Assembly (NCBI GenBank): GCA_964556895.1
Contig: CAZKYC010000009.1
Location: 14,169-78,168, forward strand
DNA: 64,000 nucleotides
Reading direction: 5' to 3'
Source of the DNA: Hinthialibacter sp964556895
GTDB taxonomy: Bacteria > Hinthialibacterota > Hinthialibacteria > Hinthialibacterales > Hinthialibacteraceae
Shown here piece after piece: positions 33,168 through 42,657 of this stretch. The position numbers were made by a program, and so were the translations under genes. The notes under the pieces were generated by a model, which worked only from the letters and a program-made list of their open reading frames with translations, was not told where the DNA came from and did not search any database. The first letter of the stretch is position 1; each line of letters starts with the position of its first letter.

Positions 33168-34346
33168 ATGACGAACCCACAAATTGACTCTATCGTGGCC
33201 TGCGCCCAACAAGCCGCGCAAGAAGGCGATCTTGAACATGTTGAACAGGCGCTTAAAGATGGTTTGAAAGATTACCCCGAATCAACAGAGCTGTTGGGGC
33301 ATCTTGGCTATTTCTATGTTCAACAAAAGCGCTGGCGCCGGGCTGAAAACGTTTTAAGCAAACTGCTAAAAACCGACCGTGAAAATGTTGGAGCCAAAAC
33401 GCTTCTCAAAGAAGTCAACCAACATCTCAAACCCAAACAGGTCGTCTCCACCCGTTCGACCATGGCCCAACAAGCCTATTACCAAGTCGCGCTAACGGTC
33501 GTAGCGTCCATTCTAAGAACAATCGAGCGTTTCAATTTAAACAGCACTATCCGTTTTTCGCTTGGCCATTTCTACTCAACCTTGCGTTCAGCTCCGCCAA
33601 AAACTCAACAGGCCTGTTTGGCCTATCATAAAGCGCGAGAGATACTCATCGCGTCTCAGGCGATGCCGCTAGATCAACCCACGGCGAAGATTCTCGACCT
33701 TGGTTCGGGCAACAACAGCCTGCCCGTTTTTTGGTCGCGCCTTGGTTGTGACGTCGTTGCCTTGGATGGGTCTCTCTATGGCTTTGATGGATTAAAAAAG
33801 GTTCAAATCAATGATGGCGGCGAGGCGAGGTTCGCTTGCGGCGATGTAACGTCGCTTCCATTCGGCGACAATCTGTTTGATGGCGTATCGGCGCTTTGTA
33901 TGATTGAACACCTGCCCTATAACGCAGACATCACCGCTATGAAAGAAATCCACCGCGTCCTTAAACCCGGCGGTGTGGCGGCGATTACGGTTGAAAGCAA
34001 CCGGGAGCAGTTTGACGAATGGATCGAACTGCCGTATGAGATTGGCTTTCAAAAAAACAGTGAAGACGGTGAAAGTGAAGAATTGTTTTGCCGAAACTAC
34101 TCACAGCCGGCTTTAACAAATCGCTTGGTAGGTTCGACAGTATGGGAAGCGCTCTCTGTTGGGTTTTTTGACGACCGCCTGCTTCCATTCCGACACTATT
34201 TCAACCAACTCCAGCCTTCCATCATACGTTCAATACTGCGCCCATTTCAGCCCGTGTTGAGTTTGATGTTCTACCGACTGGCCCCAAAACCCGATACACT
34301 ATCTCCTTCCAGCATCGGTTTTGCCGTTTTACGGAAGCCATTGTAA
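33168..34346 (+). CDS. class I SAM-dependent methyltransferase with N-terminal TPR
   Basis: A 392-residue protein. About residues 1-75 form TPR-like helices (ESTELLGHLGYFYVQQKRWR). The methyltransferase domain begins near 170 with the SAM-binding loop ILDLGSGNNSLPVF, an acidic residue in ALDGS, FACGDVTSLPFGDNLFDG and CMIEHLP. This UbiE/type-11 pattern is common in glycan and lipid modification. It begins 12 bases after the M61 gene. Acceptor unknown. Confidence 0.85.
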   Translation: MTNPQIDSIVACAQQAAQEGDLEHVEQALKDGLKDYPESTELLGHLGYFYVQQKRWRRAENVLSKLLKTDRENVGAKTLLKEVNQHLKPKQVVSTRSTMAQQAYYQVALTVVASILRTIERFNLNSTIRFSLGHFYSTLRSAPPKTQQACLAYHKAREILIASQAMPLDQPTAKILDLGSGNNSLPVFWSRLGCDVVALDGSLYGFDGLKKVQINDGGEARFACGDVTSLPFGDNLFDGVSALCMIEHLPYNADITAMKEIHRVLKPGGVAAITVESNREQFDEWIELPYEIGFQKNSEDGESEELFCRNYSQPALTNRLVGSTVWEALSVGFFDDRLLPFRHYFNQLQPSIIRSILRPFQPVLSLMFYRLAPKPDTLSPSSIGFAVLRKPL

Positions 34347-34441
34347 AATCTTGTAAAAAGAATTGCTGCCAAGACTGCAGCGGTCGTACTGTTTCGGTAT
34401 CGAAACGATAATACCAACCGATACCAATTGAGGCCAACAGC

Positions 34442-35191
34442 GTGCAGGAAAGCAACGCGCCAAAACTGTCGATCATTATCCCCATCTACAACGAGGAAGA
34501 GTCGCTTCCTGAGGTGTTAAAACGGGTGCGTTCTATTGATTGGCCCAACAAAGAAATCATTTTGGTCAACGATTGTTCAACTGACCGGACAGAACAAATT
34601 TTGGAACCCGAAAAAGCGCAGCCAAATACGATTGTCTTGAAGCATGAGACCAACATGGGCAAGGGCGCCGCCATCCGCAGCGGCCTGCGCTATTTCACTG
34701 GCGATATCGTCATCATCCAAGACGCTGACTTAGAGTATGAACCTGGCGAAATTGTTCGCGTGGTTCAACCGATTGCAGACGGCAAAACCCAAATTTGCTA
34801 CGGTTCGCGGTTTCTGGGGTCGGTGAAAGGCATGCGCCTCGAAAACCGCATCGCCAACTGGCTTCTTGCCCAGATGGTCTCAATCTTATTTTGGCAGCGC
34901 ATCACCGACGAGGCGACTGCATACAAAGCCTTCCACCGCAACGTAATCGAGCGAATATCGCTTGAATGCCGCGGCTTTGAGTTTTGCCCTGAAGTTACTA
35001 GTAAGTTAATGAAACTGGGCGAGACAATACTCGAAGTTCCGGTTACATTCAAAGCGCGCACGGTTGCGGAAGGCAAAAAAATCGGCTGGCCTGACTTCAT
35101 CGTCGCGGTGTGGACCATCCTCAAAGTGCGCTTTTTCTGGAGCGTGAAAAAAGCCAACCCGCCGATTGTTGACAGAAAGCAGGCGCCATGA
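34442..35191 (+). CDS. family 2 glycosyltransferase, DPM1/polyprenyl-phosphate type
   Basis: A 249-residue GT-A enzyme with LSIIIPIYNEEESLPEVL, LVNDCSTDRT, GKGAAIRSGL and the metal-binding DADLEY (about 100). It fits a dolichyl/undecaprenyl-phosphate sugar transferase. The frame opens at a GTG; a Shine-Dalgarno sequence is not clear and the true start could be some codons downstream. It overlaps the next flavoprotein gene by four bases (ATGA). Confidence 0.9.
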   Translation: MQESNAPKLSIIIPIYNEEESLPEVLKRVRSIDWPNKEIILVNDCSTDRTEQILEPEKAQPNTIVLKHETNMGKGAAIRSGLRYFTGDIVIIQDADLEYEPGEIVRVVQPIADGKTQICYGSRFLGSVKGMRLENRIANWLLAQMVSILFWQRITDEATAYKAFHRNVIERISLECRGFEFCPEVTSKLMKLGETILEVPVTFKARTVAEGKKIGWPDFIVAVWTILKVRFFWSVKKANPPIVDRKQAP

Positions 35192-36582
35192 GCCGTCGCG
35201 TCGTCATCGTAGGGGCGGGAATCGCTGGCCTCGCCGCCGCATGGAAACTTCAACAAGAGCGTCCTGATGATGAGGTCGTCATTATTGAACAAGAAGGCGT
35301 CATTGGCGGCCTGGCGAAAAGTGTCGATTGGAACGGGTACCGCCTCGACCTTGGCCCTCATCGGTTTCATACTGAAATCCCTGAGATCAAAGAATTCGTC
35401 CACGCGTTCTGTGAAAAAGAGATGGTGAAGGTGAATCGCTCTAGCCGAATGTGGATCAATGGCCGCTATATTCCTTACCCGATAAAAGCCCTCCCAACAT
35501 TTCTGGCGTTAGGCCCATTCAATTCGCTGGCGTATGGCTTGTCAGCGATGGGAGTGTTCTTCAACGGCGGCGGCGAGGCGGCTTCTTATGAAGACTATGT
35601 CTCCCGCTATTACGGAACAAAATTATACAAAACGATTTTTGCTCCATTCGCCCGTAAGGTATGGGGAATTGACCCGCGACAAATAGCCGCCGAGACCGCT
35701 AAAGTTCGTCTTCGCGGCGAGACAATCTGGCATTCTCTATTAGACGGCCTGTTGTCAAGACAAGAGACCTACGTCGCTGAGTTTTTGTATCCAAGAAATG
35801 GAATCGGCGAGATCGCTGAAAAATTCGCCCAGCAAATCATCAGCCGCGGCGGCGCCATTTATCTCAACGCAGAAGTGACCAGCCTTCAAAGCTCAGACAA
35901 TCAAATCACTCAAGTCATCACCCTGTCGAATGATGAACAAATGGCATCTATGTGCGATATTGTCGTTTCGACCGTCCCGTTGCCTAAATTAGCCCAGTTG
36001 ATCGAAGCGGATGACTCGGTCATAAAAGCCGCCCAGTCATTAAACTACCGCTCGATTGTGTTGCTCTATTTGATGTATGACCAAAAAATTTCGATTGAAG
36101 ACACATGGCTTTATTACCCTGAAGAACATGTTCGGTTCACACGCGCCAGCGTCCCTGACAATTTTAATCCACATAAGACATACGAAAACAAGACCTGTTT
36201 TTGTGTCGAATTCACCTGTGAATTCGACGATGAAACCTGGAATGCTGATCCTACCGTTCTGGCTGAACACGCGGCCCAGGTTCTCCACACAAGCGGGCTG
36301 ACGCCAGAGAAGCCCGCCCAGGTGAAGGCGATTCATATCAAAGAGGGATATCCTGTTTACCACATAGGATACAAAGAAAACCTCGAGCAGGTATTAACAG
36401 CATGCGCTCAACACAAAAATTTGCTTACAACTGGGCGCCAGGGCCTATTTCGCCATAACAATATTGACCAGTCGATTCAAATGGGGCTTTTCGCAGCTGA
36501 GCAGCTGGCCCAGGATGCGATAAACTTCGATGATTGGTATCAGAACACAAGCCAGTTCAATGATTACAGGATTGTTGACTAA
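35188..36582 (+). CDS. FAD-dependent oxidoreductase, UDP-galactopyranose-mutase/desaturase-like
   Basis: A 464-residue flavoprotein. The dinucleotide-binding motif VVIVGAGIAGLAAAWKL is at residues 4-20, with an acidic residue ending the second strand (VVIIEQE); GGLAKSV and DLGPHRFHTE follow, and the C-terminal FAD loop is in GLFRHNNIDQSI. The HRFH region and general order resemble UDP-galactopyranose mutase and protoporphyrinogen-oxidase-like amine oxidases found in glycan loci. Coupled to the upstream GT2 gene. Substrate cannot be told from sequence. Confidence 0.8.
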   Translation: MSRRVVIVGAGIAGLAAAWKLQQERPDDEVVIIEQEGVIGGLAKSVDWNGYRLDLGPHRFHTEIPEIKEFVHAFCEKEMVKVNRSSRMWINGRYIPYPIKALPTFLALGPFNSLAYGLSAMGVFFNGGGEAASYEDYVSRYYGTKLYKTIFAPFARKVWGIDPRQIAAETAKVRLRGETIWHSLLDGLLSRQETYVAEFLYPRNGIGEIAEKFAQQIISRGGAIYLNAEVTSLQSSDNQITQVITLSNDEQMASMCDIVVSTVPLPKLAQLIEADDSVIKAAQSLNYRSIVLLYLMYDQKISIEDTWLYYPEEHVRFTRASVPDNFNPHKTYENKTCFCVEFTCEFDDETWNADPTVLAEHAAQVLHTSGLTPEKPAQVKAIHIKEGYPVYHIGYKENLEQVLTACAQHKNLLTTGRQGLFRHNNIDQSIQMGLFAAEQLAQDAINFDDWYQNTSQFNDYRIVD

Positions 36583-36697
36583 GTGATTAAATTTTTTTTT
36601 TGCATAAGCGCGTTGAGCAAAGCATTAGCTACGAACAATGAATGGATCACCTATGCTAAAAAGCCATCTCAAAAATTCTATCGGGTTACAGTGGGCG

Positions 36698-36745
36698 GCA
36701 AGTGTACAACTCTGCTCGCTTCAGTGCTGCTCCGCATAAAAGGCA
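36698..36745 (+). repeat. palindromic intergenic repeat, truncated copy D
   Basis: GGCAAGTGTACAACTC (36698-36713) matches one arm of the element and is followed by TGCTCGCTTCAGTGCTGCTC, close to the conserved core TGTTCGCTTCAGTGCGGCTC. The opposite half is missing, so the copy is truncated or decayed. It lies in the 285-base gap between the flavoprotein and radical SAM genes, which otherwise holds nothing recognisable. Confidence 0.65.
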
Positions 36746-36867
36746 GAAAACCAAGATTTTACAAAAGTTTACTGAAACAATCTTGATTATTACTAAAACA
36801 ACTTCACACTTTATTATTACCTTTCATTGTCTTAGATTTTGATCGGGTAGAAGGAATTACGAACTCA

Positions 36868-38286
36868 ATGAATGCTTGGAAAAAAGCCTATCTGGCGGTG
36901 CCACCGACGGGTAAATATATTCGAGAAGACCGCTGTCAAACTCCATTGGATGAGTTACACACAGTCGCGCTGCGTCCACCGATAGACCTTCTCTATGTCG
37001 CCGGAGCGTTGGAACAGGCGGGCGTAGAATGTCGCGTCCAAGATTACCCAGGCCATGACCTGACCTGGGACGCCTTCAAACGTGACATCCAGAAATTTCA
37101 GCCAGATGCGCTCATTCTATCGATCACGACTCCAACCTTGGCTGATGACGTTCAGGCGGCGGCGATAGCCAAAGAGATTAATCCAAACATTATTACTATT
37201 TGTAAAGGCGCCCACTTTAAACACCTCGACCAGGAAGCGCTCAAACTCTACCCCCAGATTGACATTGTCGTGCGTGGGGAATATGAAGAAACCATGAGCG
37301 ACTTGTCGTCTGGAAAGCCTTGGCCAGATGTCGCGGGTATCACCCACCGCACCGAAAACGGGTCTGTAAGAAACTCAGAACGGGAATTCATTCAAAACAT
37401 TGATAATATTGCGTTTCCAGCGCGCAATTTAATAGACAACTCAATCTATATTCGCCCTGATACTGAAGAACGCCAAACCACGATAGTCACCAGCCGGGGC
37501 TGCCCGTTTCCGTGTATCTACTGCCTTGCTCCTAAGGTTTCTGGGCAAAAAGTGCGTACGCGCTCGCCCCAAAATGTATTGGCTGAGATTAAGGAGTGCG
37601 TTGAAAAATACGGCATACGCAATTTCCTTTTCCGCTCTGACCTGTTTACCGCAAAAAAAGCCTGGGTGGTTGAATTATGCCAGGCCATTCAAGCAGAAGG
37701 GCTTGACATCAAATGGTCATGCAACAGCCGAATCGACACGCTTGAAGAAGAAATGCTTGTCGAAATGCGTAAGGCGGGCTGCTGGCTGATCGCCTTTGGG
37801 GTCGAACACGGCGACCCTGAGATGCTCGAGCTGATGCGAAAACAGTTGGATTTCGACAAGATTGAACCCGCCATCAAACTGTGCAAAAAAGTCGGCATAA
37901 AAACCAGCGTCTATTTCCTGATTGGCCTGCCGTGGGAAAGCCGGGATTCGTTCGAAAAGACCAAGTCGTTTGCACGTCAGTTAGACCCTGACTTCGTCGA
38001 GTTTTTCTATACCTATCCATTCTATGGAACGGAATTCTACGAAGTCGCAGTCAAAGAGGGCCTGCTTGAAGAGGGCACACTGCCTCACGCTGCGTATAAC
38101 AGCCCGGCGATTGCGACCAAACACCTAACCCTCGAAGAACTCAAGCCGTTACGCAAGGAAGCCTTACGCTCGTTCTACCTGCGCCCTGGATATATTTTCA
38201 GAACCTTAACCAGCAACCCATCGCCGAAAGTGTTTAAGAATTACATGATTTACGGACTGAGGCAGTTGAAAGATTTGGTGGCGTAA
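36868..38286 (+). CDS. B12-binding-domain radical SAM protein (first of a pair)
   Basis: A 472-residue protein with an N-terminal Rossmann-type cobalamin-binding-like domain (about 40-150, lacking the DxHxxG motif) and a radical SAM barrel whose cluster motif CPFPCIYC lies at about 211-218. ITSR-type residues before it and the later FGVEHGDPEML and LIGLPWES segments are typical of class B enzymes (methyltransferases, cyclases). It is three bases upstream of a second such gene. A role in modifying a lipid or glycan made by the cluster is inferred. Confidence 0.88.
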   Translation: MNAWKKAYLAVPPTGKYIREDRCQTPLDELHTVALRPPIDLLYVAGALEQAGVECRVQDYPGHDLTWDAFKRDIQKFQPDALILSITTPTLADDVQAAAIAKEINPNIITICKGAHFKHLDQEALKLYPQIDIVVRGEYEETMSDLSSGKPWPDVAGITHRTENGSVRNSEREFIQNIDNIAFPARNLIDNSIYIRPDTEERQTTIVTSRGCPFPCIYCLAPKVSGQKVRTRSPQNVLAEIKECVEKYGIRNFLFRSDLFTAKKAWVVELCQAIQAEGLDIKWSCNSRIDTLEEEMLVEMRKAGCWLIAFGVEHGDPEMLELMRKQLDFDKIEPAIKLCKKVGIKTSVYFLIGLPWESRDSFEKTKSFARQLDPDFVEFFYTYPFYGTEFYEVAVKEGLLEEGTLPHAAYNSPAIATKHLTLEELKPLRKEALRSFYLRPGYIFRTLTSNPSPKVFKNYMIYGLRQLKDLVA

Positions 38287-38288
38287 TC

Positions 38289-39737
38289 ATGAAATTATTG
38301 CTACTCAACCCGCCTGGTGAAAAGCGCTATTTGCGCGATTATTACTGCAGCCACACGGCGAAGGGCTACTACTATTGGCACCCCTACGACCTGGTGGTTC
38401 AAAGCGGGATATTGTCTCGCCACTTTGAAGTCGATTATCTTGACGCCAATGTATTAAACCTCTCAAACAACGCCGCAGCCGAGCGAATTTGGCGCTCAAA
38501 ACCCGATGGCATTGTCTTTCTGACCGGCGGCGTCTGTTATAAAGAAGACCTCGCCTTTCTTAACAGTATCAAGATACCCAAATCGGTCGCGGTGGTTGGC
38601 ACTGGCGACGTCATGGTCAGCAAGGGAAGAGAGCTCATGGCCCGCCACCGCTGGCTGTCGGGCGTACTGCTCAATTTCACATCTCATAGCCTGGATCCGT
38701 TCTTCAAAGCCTGGAACCCTGACAAAGGCGAGGTCGAAACCAGCGACCCGATTCCCAATATTCTTCATCGCAAAGGCGAAGAATTCATCCGCGGTGTTGA
38801 CCCCGGAAACCGTTATTACAGCTTCCCGCTGCCGCGTTATGACCTGATACCAAACTCGACATATCGCATCCCTCATGGCAGGCGAAAGGTGTTCGCATCA
38901 TTTCTGACCGATTTTGGCTGCCCGTACCGCTGCAACTTCTGTTTTAACGGCAAATGGACCCATAAATTGCGCGACATCGACAACGCGATACAGGAACTTC
39001 GATACCTCAAGACCATCGGTATCCATGAGTTGTGGATCAAAGACCTGACCTTCGGCGTGACGCGCACCCACACGGTCGAGTTTCTTGAGCGCATGTTGGC
39101 GGAAAACTTGAAATTTGATTGGGTCACGCTGTCTCGCGTCGATGTGATGGATGAAGAATTGCTAACGCTTATGGCTCAAGCGGGATGCCACACCATACAG
39201 TTTGGCGTCGAGTCAGCCGACCAAGGTATTTTGAATTCAATCGAAAAAGACATTGAGCCGGAGCGAGTTTGCCAGACCTTCGAATTGTGCCGAAAGTTGG
39301 GCATTCGCACTTTGGCGCATTTCATCTTGGGGCTTCCAGGAGAAACCGAAGACACCGCCAAGGGAACGATAGAATTCACCAAACAACTTGATCCTGACTT
39401 TCTCTCGATCAACGTGGCGGCGCCGCGTATGGGCACCGACCTTCGCGCGGAAGCGATCAAAAAAGGTTGGGTCGATAAAAACGTCGACAGTGTTGACAAC
39501 TCGACGGCAAATGCGTTCCCTCAGATGCAAATCGGCAGCATCCCCGGCGAACGGGTGATTGAGTTGCGTAACCAGGCGATTCGCGACTTTCACTTGCGGC
39601 CTTCGTATTTATGGAAAAAAGCCACCGACGTGCGCTCGCCGCGCGAGGCCTGGCGCGCTATGCAAAACGGTTACACCCTGCTCAAGTCCACTCTCCACAA
39701 ACCCACCCTCCAAGAAATCATGGACGGCGACGGGTGA
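38289..39737 (+). CDS. B12-binding-domain radical SAM protein (second of a pair)
   Basis: A 482-residue protein of the same architecture as its upstream neighbour. The N-terminal domain (LLLLNPPGEKRYLRDYYC) is the usual opening of the family; the cluster motif is CPYRCNFC (about 212-219). FGVESADQGIL and FILGLPGETEDT follow. The C-terminal helical ends of the two proteins are similar (IRDFHLRPSYLWK versus LRSFYLRPGYIFR), indicating an old tandem duplication with divergence. Start three bases after the first gene. Confidence 0.88.
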   Translation: MKLLLLNPPGEKRYLRDYYCSHTAKGYYYWHPYDLVVQSGILSRHFEVDYLDANVLNLSNNAAAERIWRSKPDGIVFLTGGVCYKEDLAFLNSIKIPKSVAVVGTGDVMVSKGRELMARHRWLSGVLLNFTSHSLDPFFKAWNPDKGEVETSDPIPNILHRKGEEFIRGVDPGNRYYSFPLPRYDLIPNSTYRIPHGRRKVFASFLTDFGCPYRCNFCFNGKWTHKLRDIDNAIQELRYLKTIGIHELWIKDLTFGVTRTHTVEFLERMLAENLKFDWVTLSRVDVMDEELLTLMAQAGCHTIQFGVESADQGILNSIEKDIEPERVCQTFELCRKLGIRTLAHFILGLPGETEDTAKGTIEFTKQLDPDFLSINVAAPRMGTDLRAEAIKKGWVDKNVDSVDNSTANAFPQMQIGSIPGERVIELRNQAIRDFHLRPSYLWKKATDVRSPREAWRAMQNGYTLLKSTLHKPTLQEIMDGDG

Positions 39738-39777
39738 TTCAAAAAGCCACTTGGTCGCCAATCACCCTTGGTAGGGA

Positions 39778-39807
39778 TGGGCTCATTCGCCAAGGCGAAT
39801 GAGCCCA
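39778..39807. repeat. 14-base palindrome after the radical SAM pair
   Basis: TGGGCTCATTCGCC / GGCGAATGAGCCCA with a two-base centre (39778-39791 and 39794-39807). No T tract follows, so it is more likely an intergenic repeat than a terminator. An eight-base inverted repeat GGGTGATT/AATCACCC (39732-39739 and 39760-39767) lies just before. Confidence 0.55.
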
Positions 39808-40022
39808 CCAAACAATGTCATCGTAATTCCGGGGCGTCTCACAGATGATCGTGTGGCCGCCGATTGACTGGTAAACTCTCTCTGCGCTTAACAGACTAGG
39901 CCGCTGTTTTTATACTGTCGATAGGCGTCTGGCTGAAATACCAACCCGGATGCGAATTTGATAGAAGCCATTTCAACTCAACATTGAGAACCACAAGTTC
40001 TCAAATAGTTCAAACCGATTCA

Positions 40023-40055
40023 GGCCTGGGTGCAACGCGGAGTTGTACCCAGGCC
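40023..40055 (-). repeat. palindromic intergenic repeat, core-deleted copy C
   Basis: Arms GGCCTGGGTGCAAC (40023-40036) and GTTGTACCCAGGCC (40042-40055) pair at 13 of 14 positions around a five-base centre. The arms follow the same GGCnTGGGTA-AAC pattern as copies A, B and D, but the core is absent. The rest of the 335-base gap (39738-40072) holds the palindrome at 39778 and nothing else recognisable. Confidence 0.65.
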
Positions 40056-40072
40056 ATGCACAACCTTGAGCA

Positions 40073-41431
40073 ATGAGTTGTGAAATGGATGTAAGAAATA
40101 GTATGATAATGAACCAACAACCAAAGCGGGCGGCGTCACGCGCGTATCTGTTTACGGCTATTTTAATTTGTCTGGTTTATCTCGGCATTGAAATGATCGC
40201 CTATATCTTCGGCGTCATTCGGTTTAGTGAGATCAATCTATTTCAGCACTTTGTAACGATCAAACAACGGGTCGAAAGCGACTCAACCTTTCGGACCGAC
40301 GTTCAATATTACGATCCCCAACCTGAGAACCTGATCCCACGGGTGTATGTTCTTCATCCATACTTTGGCATGGTGCGCGACTCGTTGAGCCTGCCAAAAA
40401 TGCTTCGACCTGAACGAAAAGATGAAGTCGCCTATTTTGATCTGTTTGAGATGCAGAACTACGCCCCTCAAAAAGAAGAAGGCGCAGTCAATATATTGTT
40501 GACTGGCGGCTCGGTGGCTGAACATTTCGGCGACTTTGGCGAACCAGAGTTCACCAGGGCGCTCAAAGAATTTCAACCGTTCGCTGACCAAGAAATTCGC
40601 ATTTGGCGGGCGTGCAGCGGGGGATACAAACAGCCCCAACAGTTGCTCATCCTGAATCTGCTGCTGGCGATGGGCGCCGAGTTTGATTATGTGGTCAATC
40701 TAGACGGTTTCAATGACCTCGTCTTGCCAGTGGCCGAAAACTGGCCCAGCAGCGTCAGCCCCTATTACCCGCGCCGCTGGGACCTTCTAATGGCAGGCGT
40801 CTTGAACAAAGAACTGCTGACCATGATCGGTGAGAAAGAGTATCTGACCAAACAACGCTTAAATTGGCTTGGTTGGTTCCAAGCGCCTGTCGTAAGACAC
40901 AGCCCAACTCTGAATTGGATATGGCATCTTCGCGACCGGGCCATGTCGTCCCGCTATGGCGAACTCTCCCTACAAATTGAAACGTATGAACTCACTGACG
41001 TCGAATATCTCGCCAAAGGGCCGCGCGCGCGCTTCACTGAATTAGAAGACGGGCTCAACCAAACCGCCGCGTTTTGGAAAGCCTGTTCCGAACAGATGGG
41101 CGTCTTATGTAAGCAACGCGGGATTGAGTATTTACATTTTCTTCAACCAAACCAATATCTCGCTAACTCAAAACCTTTTTCTGAAGAAGAAAAAGAAAAA
41201 TTCGTAAATAATTTCGTGTTTGAAAAACCCGCAACGATTGGGTATCCACTGTTGGTCGAACATGGCAGAGAACTACAAGATTCCGGCGTGAATTTCTTTG
41301 ATCTCACCTTGCTCTTTCAAGACGTTGAAGAAACCGTATATATTGATAACTGCTGCCATTTTAATGAACATGGCCAGGCCTTGCTCGCCCGCCGTATCGC
41401 CGAACTGATGGGGCAACATGCGCAGCAATAA
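40073..41431 (+). CDS. membrane-anchored SGNH-hydrolase-like protein
   Basis: A 452-residue protein with one N-terminal membrane helix (about residues 23-46) and a large extracytoplasmic domain. LLTGGSVAEHFGDFG near residue 143 resembles the block I Ser motif of SGNH/GDSL esterases, NLDGFND (about 220) the block with Asn/Gly, and DNCCHFNEHGQALLA (about 424) the Asp-x-x-His block. Such proteins add or remove acyl groups on surface glycans. Which of several near ATGs is the start is unclear; the first is given. Confidence 0.7.
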   Translation: MSCEMDVRNSMIMNQQPKRAASRAYLFTAILICLVYLGIEMIAYIFGVIRFSEINLFQHFVTIKQRVESDSTFRTDVQYYDPQPENLIPRVYVLHPYFGMVRDSLSLPKMLRPERKDEVAYFDLFEMQNYAPQKEEGAVNILLTGGSVAEHFGDFGEPEFTRALKEFQPFADQEIRIWRACSGGYKQPQQLLILNLLLAMGAEFDYVVNLDGFNDLVLPVAENWPSSVSPYYPRRWDLLMAGVLNKELLTMIGEKEYLTKQRLNWLGWFQAPVVRHSPTLNWIWHLRDRAMSSRYGELSLQIETYELTDVEYLAKGPRARFTELEDGLNQTAAFWKACSEQMGVLCKQRGIEYLHFLQPNQYLANSKPFSEEEKEKFVNNFVFEKPATIGYPLLVEHGRELQDSGVNFFDLTLLFQDVEETVYIDNCCHFNEHGQALLARRIAELMGQHAQQ

Positions 41432-41469
41432 CCGTTACTGAAAGCGAAAAAACTAGGGTTTGATTTGGA

Positions 41470-42657
41470 ATGAAAATTCTCTTTGTAACGCCTGTGGTTC
41501 CAACCCAAACTGACGGCAGGCGCCCATACAATTTTTTAAAATACATCAGCAAACGGCACGAAACTCACCTGATTTGCATGAAGCTCAAAGAGCAGACACA
41601 ACAAGACATTGACCATCTAACCGATATGGGTGTGATTGTCAAACATGTCGAGCCAATTCCACTGTTGAATTCATTGCTGCAATGTTTAATTGGTTTGTTC
41701 TTGCTCAGACCATTACGGGTCTCGTGGTGTTGTTCGCGGCGGTTTTTTACCGTCATCCAAACCACCTATCATGAGGAACAATACGACGTGGTCCATTTTG
41801 ACCGCTTACGCATGGGACAGTATATGAAGGCGGTCGGCGCTCCGACCGTCCTTGATTTTACTGACTCGCTTCCACTTTACTTGCAGCGCTCGCTCCGATT
41901 CAGGCGCGCAATCAGCGAGAGGCTAATCGACTGGTGGGAACTGCTTTCGATTCCATCTTACGAAAAACGTATGCTTGTTGAAACCAACGCGCCGCTGGTT
42001 TGTTCATCAATCGACGCCAACGTGTTTGAAAAAAACACCTCGGGCGCCTCGATGAATGTGATTGCCAATGGCGTCGATATCGAACAGTTTCAACCCCACT
42101 TTCATGGCCAAGGCCACACCCCCCGGTTAATCATTACGGGCACTCTGTTTTATTTTCCAAACATTGATTCGGTGAGGTTGTACTGGGAAGATATCTTACC
42201 TGAAATTCGAAAAACATTTCCTTCTATCGAAACCATTCTTGTCGGAACGCGCCCAAGCGAAGAAATGCGCAAACTCGACGGCCAGAGCGGCATTACCTTA
42301 ATCTCTGACGCGCCTCGAATGGAAGACTACCTCTATGCGGATGATATCTATTTATGTCCGCTGCGCGTCGCCGCCGGGGTGAGAAACAAGTTGCTTGAAG
42401 CGATGGCGGCGGCAATGCCGGTCATCACCACCAGGCTAGGCGCAGAAGGCCTTGAGGTAGAGCATGGCAAACAGGTGTTGTTCGCAGAATCGCCCGAAGA
42501 ATTCGTGAATTGCATTCAGACGTTACACCATAGCCCAGAACAAAAACAATCTCTCGGCCAATCAGCGCGAGAGTATGTCATCGAACGGCATAGCTATGCA
42601 TCGCTCGGTGAACAGTTAGAAAACCTCTTTGAATCGCTATTGGTCAAACGTGACTGA
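41470..42657 (+). CDS. family 4 glycosyltransferase
   Basis: A 395-residue GT-B enzyme: N-terminal acceptor domain starting MKILFVTPVVPTQTDGRRPY and a C-terminal donor domain with NGVDIEQFQP, IITGTLFYFPNIDSV, ILVGTRP and the PLRVAAGVRNKLLEAMAAAM segment (about 298-317) carrying the conserved E near the nucleotide-sugar site. This subgroup (TDGRR, PNIDSVRL) is common in exopolysaccharide loci. Its end overlaps the convergent gene by 21 bases. Confidence 0.9.
   Translation: MKILFVTPVVPTQTDGRRPYNFLKYISKRHETHLICMKLKEQTQQDIDHLTDMGVIVKHVEPIPLLNSLLQCLIGLFLLRPLRVSWCCSRRFFTVIQTTYHEEQYDVVHFDRLRMGQYMKAVGAPTVLDFTDSLPLYLQRSLRFRRAISERLIDWWELLSIPSYEKRMLVETNAPLVCSSIDANVFEKNTSGASMNVIANGVDIEQFQPHFHGQGHTPRLIITGTLFYFPNIDSVRLYWEDILPEIRKTFPSIETILVGTRPSEEMRKLDGQSGITLISDAPRMEDYLYADDIYLCPLRVAAGVRNKLLEAMAAAMPVITTRLGAEGLEVEHGKQVLFAESPEEFVNCIQTLHHSPEQKQSLGQSAREYVIERHSYASLGEQLENLFESLLVKRD

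Noticed and set aside
36583..36786. 67-codon GTG-started open frame after the flavoprotein gene
   Set aside because: Begins directly at the previous stop, has no ribosome-binding site, passes through the decayed palindrome copy D and gives a sequence without protein-like features.
30607..42657. RiPP (ribosomal peptide) biosynthesis locus because of two radical SAM proteins
   Set aside because: No short precursor-peptide frame with a leader, no SPASM or RiPP recognition domain and many glycosyltransferases; glycan or lipid chemistry fits better.
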